A DNA stretch of 13,525 nucleotides from an uncultured Bacilli bacterium. GTDB taxonomy: Bacteria > Bacillota_I > Bacilli_A > RF39 > UBA660. Position 1 is the stretch's first letter, and every line of letters begins with the position of its first letter. Below the pieces are notes generated by a model that worked only from the letters and a program-made list of their open reading frames with translations, was not told the DNA's origin and did no database searches. The translations under genes were made by a program, and so were the position numbers. Positions 6,660 through 13,126 of the stretch are shown one piece after another. The stretch spans positions 1-13,525 of the forward strand of contig CANRHM010000025.1 in NCBI GenBank assembly GCA_947630415.1, in the 5' to 3' direction.

Positions 6660-7247
6660 TCATTTTAAAATATTTATTTGCAAAATTTCAGAAAACGGGA
6701 AAGTTCTTATGTCTTGAACATCATAACAGTATCCTGTAACGTAATAATTTCCATTATTAATATAAATGGAATGAGGCAAAAATCTTCGTTGCTTTCTTTT
6801 TTTAACATATAACATAACATCAATATTTTCTTTTATTGAATTGGATAAAATATTATATAGATTCTTTTTTTCTATTTCATTTACAAAAATCTCATTATCA
6901 TTAGAGTACAATACAATATATCTCATTTTTTCTAATATTAAGTTTAATTCTTCTGTTAATTTTTTATTTTCATTGTCTTTACTTAATAACAAATATATTT
7001 TTTCAAGTATATTTATTTCTTTTAAGTCAAATCTAATTTTATAATCATAATCACTTGATTTATAATAGTAACCACCATGTCGACCTTTAACACTTTCAAT
7101 ATAGATACCTGCTTTTTCTAATTCTTCGACGTAATCTCTGATTTGCCTAGGGGATACTTCAATTTTGTTTGCTAGTTCTTTAGAAGTATATTTTCTTCCT
7201 CCGTTAAGTATATTTAACATTAACAGAGTGTTCCCAATTTTACCCAT
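6660..7247 (-). CDS. HTH-type transcriptional regulator with a WYL-like domain
   Basis: A 195-aa DNA-binding protein. The N-terminus is a winged helix-turn-helix of the HTH_11/DeoR-YafY kind: YTSKELANKIEVSPRQIRDY (about 20-39), with wing GRHGGYYY (about 55-62). The C-terminal part, VMLYVKKRKQRRFLPHSIYI, NGNYYVTGYC and RTFPFSEI (about 143-190), follows the WYL pattern, with positions that bind a nucleic-acid or nucleotide ligand in characterised members such as BrxR and CapW. At 195 aa it is shorter than typical WYL regulators (about 300) and seems to lack the C-terminal WCX extension. It starts three bases after the ITPase-like stop, with no strong ribosome site, suggesting re-initiation. Mid-operon position suggests local control, perhaps through the palindrome at 6626-6638. 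Confidence 0.85.
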   Translation of the reverse strand: MGKIGNTLLMLNILNGGRKYTSKELANKIEVSPRQIRDYVEELEKAGIYIESVKGRHGGYYYKSSDYDYKIRFDLKEINILEKIYLLLSKDNENKKLTEELNLILEKMRYIVLYSNDNEIFVNEIEKKNLYNILSNSIKENIDVMLYVKKRKQRRFLPHSIYINNGNYYVTGYCYDVQDIRTFPFSEILQINILK

Positions 7248-7250
7248 TTA

Positions 7251-7826
7251 TTATATTTTTTTCTCTGTTGCTTCTTTTTTTTCTTTCAAGTAATTTGCTA
7301 ATTTAGCATAGCCTGATTCATCCCAAAATTTCCATCTTTCATCATCTGGAAAACAAGCTAGTGTTTTTTCTTCTCCCTCTGGAATAAAAATTCTATCATA
7401 TCCCCAACCATTTTCTCCACATTTTTCTTTAGCAATAGTACCATTTGTTTTTGATACAAAAACAACAGGTTCTTGATTGTATTCAGTATATGCTAATACT
7501 TCTAAAAAGTAAGCACGTCGATCTTCTATTCCGTCCATAAGTTTTATTATTCCATCTTCTGTTAATGTTTCTTCAACGTATTTCGAATATGCTGATGGGA
7601 AACCATTCAATGCAGGTATAACAAGACCAGAATCATTTTTTAATGTGTCACATTGTAATACCTGTGATGCATATTTAGAAGAATATTTTGCAACTTCTTC
7701 AATATGATTTGATTGAATTTCAGGACAATCAATTACCTTATTTTCAACCTCAATACCATATGGTTCTAAAACATTTTTAGCAGTTAATAATTTAAATTTA
7801 TTACCTGTCATATAAACAATTTTCAT
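7251..7826 (-). CDS. HAM1/RdgB-like non-canonical NTP pyrophosphatase (ITPase family)
   Basis: A 191-aa protein of the family that hydrolyses ITP/XTP-like nucleotides to monophosphates, keeping wrong bases out of nucleic acid. TGNKFK (7-12) is the conserved triphosphate-binding start; NDSGLVIPALNGFPSAYSKY (64-83) matches the 'DDSGLxVxALxGxPGxxS' core, and GWGYDRIFIPEGEEKTLA (140-157) matches 'GFGYDPIFxPxGxxxT(F/A)A'. Several residues deviate: Asn for the first Asp, Arg for Pro in the GYDP block, and DESGYA (169-174) where the usual SHRxxA base-contacting segment should be. It may prefer a base other than hypoxanthine. AAGGAG precedes ATG at 7826; the gene lies 15 bases after the Nudix gene, in the same transcript. 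Confidence 0.85.
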   Translation of the reverse strand: MKIVYMTGNKFKLLTAKNVLEPYGIEVENKVIDCPEIQSNHIEEVAKYSSKYASQVLQCDTLKNDSGLVIPALNGFPSAYSKYVEETLTEDGIIKLMDGIEDRRAYFLEVLAYTEYNQEPVVFVSKTNGTIAKEKCGENGWGYDRIFIPEGEEKTLACFPDDERWKFWDESGYAKLANYLKEKKEATEKKI

Positions 7827-7841
7827 AATATATTTCTCCTT

Positions 7842-8285
7842 TCAATAATTATTATATATGAATTCTGTCCAATCTATAATATCAGGAAATGTATGAAATG
7901 AACTGTTTTTTATTTCTTCTAATGTAAACCAATTTATGTCGGTTGATTCATCCTTATTTAGAATTAATTTATTATCACTATCTAAATAAGCAGCATATAC
8001 AAAGTCCATATGAATGTGGTGATCATCAACAATATTTTTTTGTATGGCTAGTGGTACAATATAATCACAATCTCTAGGAATTCTCTTTCCTATTAATTTA
8101 ATCTTTACACCCGTTTCTTCATAAACTTCTCTTATTGCAGCTTCTTCTGGATCTTCATTTTCCTCAACATGTCCTCCAGGTTGTACCCATATGTTCATTT
8201 TTTTGTGATGCACAAGTAAAAATTTCTTATTGTTTTTGTCATATACAAATACAGAAACACAAAAATGTTTTTTAATCTTTTCCAT
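7842..8285 (-). CDS. Nudix hydrolase (operon member)
   Basis: A 147-aa Nudix protein with a complete box at about 38-60 (GGHVEENED followed by AIREVYEETGV), so catalytically competent. Its length and the 'NIWVQPGGHVEENEDPEEAAIREV' type of surroundings are like MutT/ADP-ribose-type enzymes; the substrate is unknown. Start chosen: ATG at 8285 with AAGGAG at 8292-8297 six bases upstream; the in-frame ATG at 8315 lies upstream of the likely transcription start (about 8297) and is rejected. It is the first gene after an internal promoter and is followed by the ITPase-like gene, making a pair of nucleotide house-cleaning enzymes. It is more AT-rich than the other Nudix gene at 125-652 and not a recent duplicate of it. 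Confidence 0.9.
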   Translation of the reverse strand: MEKIKKHFCVSVFVYDKNNKKFLLVHHKKMNIWVQPGGHVEENEDPEEAAIREVYEETGVKIKLIGKRIPRDCDYIVPLAIQKNIVDDHHIHMDFVYAAYLDSDNKLILNKDESTDINWFTLEEIKNSSFHTFPDIIDWTEFIYNNY

Positions 8286-8303
8286 AATAAACTCCTTTTT
8301 TAC

Positions 8304-8332
8304 ATTATAAATCAAAATATTACTTTAGACAA
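8304..8332 (-). promoter_or_regulatory. Sigma-70-type promoter for the Nudix-to-3' part of the operon
   Basis: On the minus strand TTGTCT (8332-8327), a 17-base spacer and a perfect TATAAT (8309-8304). The expected transcription start is near 8297, right at the ribosome site of the Nudix gene, so the leader would be only about 12 bases. Confidence 0.65.
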
Positions 8333-8390
8333 TATTTCTCATTTTTTAACTCCTGTATTTGTTCTAAAGAATCATTACAATTGTCAGTTT

Positions 8391-9102
8391 CTATTTACCT
8401 GTTACTGTATCTAATCCTTGAATTTTATTTAACCTATTAACCATTTTAGCATAATTGGAAAAAAGCTTTTTCTTATAATATATTGAGTCATCATCGAACT
8501 TAATATAAGAATATTCAAAATCAACAATGTTTACTTTAAGATCTTTATCCAATGGATCTATCATATAATTTTTTGAATGATTATCAAAATAAACGATACC
8601 ATTTATATACATTTCTTTAATAATTTCTAATACATATTTATAAATCATTAATGGATTCTCTATTTTATATTTTTCAAAGTATTCTAATAAATTAATATTA
8701 GAAGGAAAGTAAGGATTTTCTTGTCCTATAATTCTTCCCTCGAGAGTAACTACACCTGTAGGAAATTATGTGAATTATGTTAATTATATTACTTTTACTT
8801 TGTTTTTCCATTAATTTTTGAATTAACTTATCATCATGATCTCCATTAAAACCATAATCCGCAAAAGTTTTATATATTCTGTATGCAATTAAAGGATTGC
8901 TAAAAGTTTGATAGATATACACACCTTCTGACAAATTATCATCAGAAAATAACATATTAAATTCACGTTTTGTTTCGTTGACATATGTTCCTAAATTTCC
9001 TATAAGTTCTCCACTTTTAAAAGCTACTTCTCGCACTTTATTAAAATACTCGCCTTTTGTATGGACAAAACAATTATTAATTCTAGGTATTTCTTTTCTC
9101 AT
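8391..9102 (-). pseudogene. Protein-kinase-like phosphotransferase, broken by frameshift
   Basis: Two open stretches join into one gene. Codons 1-113 run from ATG at 9102; at 8763-8765 a T run (minus strand ATTTCC) appears to carry one extra base, and removing it continues smoothly into PTGVVTLEGRIIGQENPYFP and on to the stop at 8391, giving 236 aa. The second half has the kinase-fold catalytic core: INGIVYFDNHSKNYMID is the 'H/D-x-x-x-x-N' loop and VNIVDFEYSYI the Mg-binding 'DFE' strand. It would phosphorylate a small molecule or protein; the substrate is unknown. A further 23 open codons beyond the stop (to 8320) suggest a second frameshift. ATG overlaps the acetate kinase stop by one base. 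Unframed, it gives a 134-aa and an 85-aa product. A sequencing error in the T run would also explain it. Confidence 0.75.
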
Positions 9103-10349
9103 TATTTATATTCTAAATTTTTTACTTTTGAAGATTTTTCTATTTTTTTATTTGCCATATCATATGTATCTTTTAAAATCATATATTCTTCATTAGTCGG
9201 AATAACCATTACTTTAATTTTTGAATCTTCAGTAGTTATCATTCCACTTTGTTTTTCTTTAAACCTTGCAATACTATTATTAGCTTCTTGATCTAATTCT
9301 ATATTCAATGCACTTGATAATGAATTTACAATACTAGCTCTTAATGAAACTGCATTTTCACCTATACCTGCAGTAAATACAATTGCATCAACTTTTCCAT
9401 CTAATTCAACATAATATTGAGCGATATATTTAGCAATAGAATTTTTAAGCATTTTAATTGCTAATTGTGCTTTTTCATTACCACTATTTGCTAAATTTTC
9501 TACATCTCTGAAATCATTCTTACCTGCGATACCAAGTAAACCGCTTCGCTTATTCAACTCAGATGTTACTTCTTCAACAGACATATTTCTTTCCTTACAG
9601 ATGTATTCAATAATAGAACTATCAATATTTCCACTTCTTGTTCCCATTACAAGGCCATCAAGTGGTGTTAATCCCATGGTTGTATCATAACATTTACCAT
9701 CTTTAACACAGCACATACTTGCACCACTACCTATATGACAGATAATTAGATTTACATTATCTTTATTAAAATAATTTTTCATAGTTTCGGTAATATATTT
9801 ATGACTTGTACCATGGAAACCATATTTTCTGACACCATTTTCTTCATACCAACTGTATGGTACTGCATACATATAATTTTCTTTTGGCATTGTTTGATGA
9901 AAAGCAGTATCAAAAACAGCAATTTGTGGTACTTCAGGCATAATACTTTGCATACTTTCAATTCCTGCAATTTCTCCCGGATGATGTAAAGGACCGAGTT
10001 TTGTTAATGATTTAATATTATTTAATACCTCATCATCAATGATAACAGATTCAGAGTAAAATTCTCCGCCATGTAATACTCGGTGTCCAATTCCTTTAAT
10101 ATCACTAATATCAGAAATAAATTGATTTTCTAATAATTCTTCGAGCATAACTTTTACTGCTTCAGTATGATTCATAATAACTCTGTTTTTTTCTTGCTTT
10201 TGTCCATTATACTTTAAAGTATAAAAACTGTCTTGATTACCAATTTTTTCAATGTAACCGTTGACTATTTCCTTTGCAACCGGCATATCATATAACGAAA
10301 ATTTCAAAGATGAACTACCAGCATTAATGATTAAAAATTTTTCACACAT
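9102..10349 (-). CDS. ackA: Acetate kinase
   Basis: A 415-aa cytoplasmic enzyme interconverting acetyl phosphate plus ADP with acetate plus ATP. Conserved blocks are in order: NAGSSSLKF (9-17), GHRVLHGG, VFDTAFHQTMP, RKYGFHGTSH, GLVMGTRSGNID, TAGIGENA and the terminal VIPTNEEYMI. The phosphate-binding loop reads HIGSGAS where HLGNGAS is commonest, a mild change. The protein has about 15 extra basic residues after the usual end (NKKIEKSSKVKNLEYK), longer than the typical ~400 aa. The start is ATG at 10349 with GAGGTGG upstream. No phosphotransacetylase is adjacent. It heads the minus-strand run, has its own strong promoter, and is richer in G+C than the genes after it, so it is probably an older chromosomal gene at the edge of the accessory block. 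Confidence 0.95.
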   Translation of the reverse strand: MCEKFLIINAGSSSLKFSLYDMPVAKEIVNGYIEKIGNQDSFYTLKYNGQKQEKNRVIMNHTEAVKVMLEELLENQFISDISDIKGIGHRVLHGGEFYSESVIIDDEVLNNIKSLTKLGPLHHPGEIAGIESMQSIMPEVPQIAVFDTAFHQTMPKENYMYAVPYSWYEENGVRKYGFHGTSHKYITETMKNYFNKDNVNLIICHIGSGASMCCVKDGKCYDTTMGLTPLDGLVMGTRSGNIDSSIIEYICKERNMSVEEVTSELNKRSGLLGIAGKNDFRDVENLANSGNEKAQLAIKMLKNSIAKYIAQYYVELDGKVDAIVFTAGIGENAVSLRASIVNSLSSALNIELDQEANNSIARFKEKQSGMITTEDSKIKVMVIPTNEEYMILKDTYDMANKKIEKSSKVKNLEYK

Positions 10350-10378
10350 AATTCCACCTCATAATTTTTTTGTTATAT

Positions 10379-10406
10379 ATAATAGCATTTCTTTCGAAAA
10401 AATCAA
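10379..10406 (-). promoter_or_regulatory. ackA promoter (extended -10)
   Basis: Minus strand: TTGATT (10406-10401), a 16-base spacer ending TGC, and TATTAT (10384-10379). The TGn before the -10 makes it an extended -10 promoter. It lies about 30 bases ahead of the ackA start. Confidence 0.65.
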
Positions 10407-10408
10407 GG

Positions 10409-10441
10409 TTTTTGTTAATTTTTTTAATTTTTGTTAATTTT
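10409..10441. repeat. Direct repeat upstream of the ackA -35
   Basis: TTTTTGTTAATTTT occurs at 10409-10422 and again at 10428-10441, 19 bases apart (close to two helical turns) and immediately upstream of the ackA -35 box. The position suits paired activator or repressor sites, but the AT-rich composition makes chance repeats common. Confidence 0.4.
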
Positions 10442-10450
10442 CATTTGGAA

Positions 10451-10588
10451 GTCCGTTTTTAACAAAATAACGGAATTAAGTCTGATTATAGTATAATAAG
10501 TAATACAAATAAAGTTATTCTTTATTTATTACTAAACAATTAAAGGCATCCTATTGAGATAAAACGGAATTATGTTTAAAAAACGGAC
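10451..10588. repeat. Inverted repeat flanking 118 bases (GTCCGTTTTT arms)
   Basis: GTCCGTTTTT at 10451-10460 and its exact reverse complement AAAAACGGAC at 10579-10588, with looser matching further in. In the same stretch AACGGAATTA is directly repeated at 10469-10478 and 10563-10572. These GC-containing words stand out in an otherwise A/T sequence and could be ends of a small relic element or regulator sites. Confidence 0.4.
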
Positions 10589-10764
10589 ATTGGTCTGTTA
10601 TTTTCGTCGTGGAAAAATTTAACATTTTATGTATTCTTTTACTTACTTTTATCAATCTTATTTCCGCTTTATCTCCCAAAAGCGGCATTAAATATGGTAA
10701 AGAAAAAAATGCATTAATAAACGGGCTTTACTCTAAAAATTTACGTTTTTTTAATTTTTACTCA

Positions 10765-11325
10765 TTAATTGTTTGTGCCTAAAAAATTACTTATTTCTTC
10801 CAAGAGATTGGTTTCCTTATTCACTTGAATCGTATTAATATTGATTTTTTTAGCACCATCAATATTTTTTATATTATCATCCAAAAACAATAATTCATTT
10901 GGTAAAAGATTAAATTTATTCAATATATGATTATAAAAATCTGCATTTGGTTTTATCTTATGTATCTCAGCAGAAATTAACACTTCATCCAAATCCTCAA
11001 CACCAAATGTTTTTCCAATAAAGTTCCTTACAAAAGAAACATGATTCGTTGCAATAATGATTTTTACATTTGGGTATTTTTGTTTGATTTCATGAAACAA
11101 ATAGGGATCTTTAACCACATATAGTTTATCTATTAATTCTTCTGTTGTTCGCATAATGATAGCATCTTTAGAAATAAATTTGCGAGCCTCCACTAAATAA
11201 TCTGAGTCATTTACATTATCTCCAAACATACGCTCTAACCGTTCTTCTTCGGCAGTCATTAATAGATCCTTTTCTGTAACTAAAACCCCTACTAAATCAA
11301 AAGCAATTACTTTAATTGATTTCAT
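10765..11325 (-). CDS. HAD-superfamily hydrolase
   Basis: A 186-aa haloacid-dehalogenase-type phosphatase, similar in layout to phosphoglycolate or beta-phosphoglucomutase-like proteins. Motif I is FDLVGVL with the nucleophile Asp at residue 10; the second Asp of the usual DxD is Val, which should weaken phosphatase acid/base catalysis or point to a special subgroup. Motif II is IATNH (Thr about 93), motif III the Lys in KIKPN (about 123-127), motif IV LFLDDN (about 147-151). Start chosen: ATG at 11325 with GAGG six bases upstream; the longer frame to 11391 adds an unlikely hydrophobic leader that lies inside the phosphorylase gene. It overlaps the end of pyrimidine-nucleoside phosphorylase by 14 bases, so the two are co-translated; a role with pentose or nucleoside phosphates is possible. 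Confidence 0.88.
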   Translation of the reverse strand: MKSIKVIAFDLVGVLVTEKDLLMTAEEERLERMFGDNVNDSDYLVEARKFISKDAIIMRTTEELIDKLYVVKDPYLFHEIKQKYPNVKIIIATNHVSFVRNFIGKTFGVEDLDEVLISAEIHKIKPNADFYNHILNKFNLLPNELLFLDDNIKNIDGAKKININTIQVNKETNLLEEISNFLGTNN

Positions 11326-12535
11326 AATAATCCTCGATAGAAAGAGATGAAGGAATCTTACCATACAATGTAAATAAAGCATCTCCTTCATTTACTTCTT
11401 CTCCCACTACTTTATTTAAATAAATTCCAGCTCCAGGGTCAATTTCTTCTTCTAAAGACATTCTGCCTGCTCCTAAAGAAAGAGCAAGTTCCCCAATTTT
11501 ATACGCATGTACTTTGGTAACTTTTCCAGTCTTAGGTGATTTTATAACTTGCACATTTTCACTTAATGAAAGATCGGTTAGTGAACCTCCTTGGCTTTGA
11601 ACGAAGATGACAAATTGTTGATAAGCTTTCCCATTTTGAAGACTCTCCACTACTTGAACTTTTGCTTCATCGTAAGGAATCTTTTTCCCCATCGAGACCA
11701 TATGGGAAGCAATTTGAATACATAACTCGGCTAAAGTAGAATTAAGTTTTCCTTTTAATATCTCCATGGCTTCTAAAACTTCGATGCGGTTTCCAATGGC
11801 ACGACCTAAAGGTGTATCCATAGGGGTTATAAGCGTTCTTACTTCACGATTATAGAAAGAAGCCACTTTTTTCATTAAGTCCGAAAGTTTAAGGGCATCT
11901 TCCATTGTTTTTACGAGAGCTCCTTCTCCTACTTTGATATCGATTAATATTTGGTCGGCACCTCCTGCTATTTTTTTAGACAAAATAGAAGAGGCAATCA
12001 AAGGAAGAGATTCGGTGGTTCCGGTAACATCTCTTAATTTATAAATCTTTTGATCCATCGGTACTAAGTCTTCGGTTTGAGAAGTAACCGCAAAAAAGTT
12101 TTGTTCGAGAAGAGATAAAAATTCCTCTTTCGATAACGCTGTACGAAAACCTGGAATACTTTCTAATTTATCGATGGTGCCTCCTGTAATACCTAAACCT
12201 CTTCCACTCATTTTAGGCACTGCCACGCCTAAAGAAGATACGATAGGTCCAATAATTAGCGTTGTTTTATCTCCAATTCCACCCGTCGAATGTTTATCTA
12301 CTTTGGGATAAGGAATATTCGATAAATCAAGCGTATTTCCACTTTTAATAAAGATATCGGTCAAATGATAGGTCTCTTCTAACGTCATTCCGGTAAAACA
12401 AATGGCCATTAGTAAAGCACTCATTTGGTAATTTGGCACTTCTTCTTTGAAATAACCATTAAAAGCAAAAGCAAGTTCTTCTTTAGAAAGCACTTCTCCT
12501 CTTTTTTTCTTAGCAATAATCTCTTTCATATTCAT
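11312..12535 (-). CDS. pdp: Pyrimidine-nucleoside phosphorylase (thymidine/uridine phosphorylase)
   Basis: A 407-aa enzyme that splits thymidine, deoxyuridine or uridine with phosphate into free base and (deoxy)ribose 1-phosphate in nucleoside salvage. Family signatures are clear: an N-terminal helical domain, KVDKHSTGGIGDKTTL (about 77-92) phosphate-binding motif, PKMSGRGLGITGGTIDKLESIPG (about 106-128), and the C-terminal barrel-like part with GAGRMSLEEEIDPGAGI. At 407 aa it is slightly shorter than the usual ~433. Start chosen: ATG at 12535, which has GAGG nine bases upstream (12545-12548); the ATG at 12544 directly abuts that site and the one at 12529 is too distant. It has its own strong promoter and leads into the HAD gene. 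Confidence 0.93.
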   Translation of the reverse strand: MNMKEIIAKKKRGEVLSKEELAFAFNGYFKEEVPNYQMSALLMAICFTGMTLEETYHLTDIFIKSGNTLDLSNIPYPKVDKHSTGGIGDKTTLIIGPIVSSLGVAVPKMSGRGLGITGGTIDKLESIPGFRTALSKEEFLSLLEQNFFAVTSQTEDLVPMDQKIYKLRDVTGTTESLPLIASSILSKKIAGGADQILIDIKVGEGALVKTMEDALKLSDLMKKVASFYNREVRTLITPMDTPLGRAIGNRIEVLEAMEILKGKLNSTLAELCIQIASHMVSMGKKIPYDEAKVQVVESLQNGKAYQQFVIFVQSQGGSLTDLSLSENVQVIKSPKTGKVTKVHAYKIGELALSLGAGRMSLEEEIDPGAGIYLNKVVGEEVNEGDALFTLYGKIPSSLSIEDYYEIN

Positions 12536-12555
12536 AAACGTCATCCTCTATTTTC

Positions 12556-12584
12556 ATTATATAGAGTTTCTTTTTAAAATGCAA
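12556..12584 (-). promoter_or_regulatory. Sigma-70 promoter of the pdp-HAD operon
   Basis: Minus strand: TTGCAT (12584-12579), a 17-base spacer, and a perfect TATAAT (12561-12556), about 20 bases upstream of the pdp start. Confidence 0.75.
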
Positions 12585-12607
12585 ATTTATATGAGAAAAA
12601 AAGAGCA

Positions 12608-12625
12608 TGCAAAAGAAGTTTTGCA
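12608..12625. terminator. Hairpin between the XRE gene and pdp, possible terminator
   Basis: TGCAAAA (12608-12614) and TTTTGCA (12619-12625) form a 7-bp stem with a four-base loop. On the minus strand a run of seven or more T follows after a few bases, and a T run also lies on the + side, so termination in either direction is possible but the gap between stem and T tract is longer than ideal. Confidence 0.4.
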
Positions 12626-12663
12626 AAACCCTTTTTTTAGCAAAATAGTGATTACCAAAAAGA

Positions 12664-13017
12664 TCAAAGCTTTTTAGCAATCAAATCCACATAACGTTTT
12701 GGATCCTTAACAATTTTCTTGTGAAGAGGAACATTTTTGCGTAGTTCTAAAATAAAGTCGATCTCTTCTCTTGCCATAGTGACTCCATACCCAGACTCAT
12801 CTTCTGTAACAGCAAAATCGTCTCCTCCTAGAAAATAACCATAATCTACGTTTAGTACGGTTGCAATATCGATCATGGTATCCATGGTAGGAGTTCTTCT
12901 TCCTTTTTCATAGCAGCAAATACTTACCTTGGTGACACCGACAAGATCTCCTAACTGTTGCTGAGTAAGTCCTTTTTGGATCCGTAATTCCTTTAATCTA
13001 GTTCCAAACATTAACAT
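12664..13017 (-). CDS. XRE-family (Cro/CI-like) transcriptional regulator
   Basis: A 117-aa DNA-binding protein. An HTH_3 domain covers about residues 5-64: LKELRIQKGLTQQQLGDLVG, then VTKVSICCYEKGRRTPTMD and the trailing VLNVDYGYFLGGDD. The rest (about 65-117) is a short helical, charged tail. It likely binds a nearby operator as a dimer; the palindromes between it and ssb are candidates. Start chosen: ATG at 13017 with GGAG (13026-13029) eight bases upstream; the in-frame GTG at 13026 lies in that site. It has its own promoter region and probably its own hairpin downstream. The target genes are unknown. Confidence 0.85.
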   Translation of the reverse strand: MLMFGTRLKELRIQKGLTQQQLGDLVGVTKVSICCYEKGRRTPTMDTMIDIATVLNVDYGYFLGGDDFAVTEDESGYGVTMAREEIDFILELRKNVPLHKKIVKDPKRYVDLIAKKL

Positions 13018-13049
13018 AAAAACCACTCCATTTGTTAGTTTGCAACTTC

Positions 13050-13089
13050 ATTATAGAAAAATACTTTAAAAATGACGTCAAAGTTAACT
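13050..13089 (-). promoter_or_regulatory. Promoter/operator region of the XRE regulator
   Basis: Minus strand TTGACG (13081-13076) and a perfect TATAAT (13055-13050), but separated by 20 bases, longer than the usual 16-18. The -35 lies within the perfect palindrome TGACGTCA (13073-13080) and just beside a second, AGTTAACT (13082-13089). A suboptimal spacer with dyads over the -35 suggests regulation, perhaps by the XRE protein itself. Confidence 0.4.
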
Positions 13090-13098
13090 AGAAAGAAA

Positions 13099-13126
13099 CA
13101 AAAAAACAGAGTTTTTTTTACTCTGT
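13099..13126 (-). terminator. Rho-independent terminator of ssb
   Basis: ACAGAGT (13106-13112) and ACTCTGT (13120-13126) make a 7-bp stem with a seven-base loop; on the minus strand a run of T (13106-13100) follows. The ssb stop codon TAA lies in the loop/stem, so the terminator overlaps the end of the gene. Confidence 0.8.

Larger units (their letters stand above)
10350..10764. other. Intergenic region of 415 bases, very AT-rich, with promoter and repeats
   Basis: No convincing gene. It contains the ackA promoter, two 14-base direct repeats, a split inverted repeat based on GTCCGTTTTT, a 7-bp hairpin CCGCTTT/AAAGCGG (10664-10685) without a T tract, and a weak A/T-only stem TAAAAATT/AATTTTTA (about 10734-10760) that may end the HAD gene transcript. 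An open + frame from 10558 to about 10782 lacks a start with a ribosome site and is treated as chance. Confidence 0.6.

Noticed and set aside
9779..9989. Short frames on both strands inside ackA
   Set aside because: They are shadows of the strongly conserved acetate kinase frame.
2358..10349. CRISPR array, tRNA, rRNA or toxin-antitoxin pair in the accessory block
   Set aside because: No regularly spaced repeats, no cloverleaf-like segment and no small gene pair with toxin/antitoxin character were seen.
10558..10782. Open + frame of about 75 codons in the ackA-HAD gap
   Set aside because: There is no ATG, and the only GTG (10609) lacks a ribosome site; the peptide is low-complexity Leu/Phe/Asn, as expected by chance in such AT-rich DNA, and it overlaps the end of the HAD gene on the other strand.
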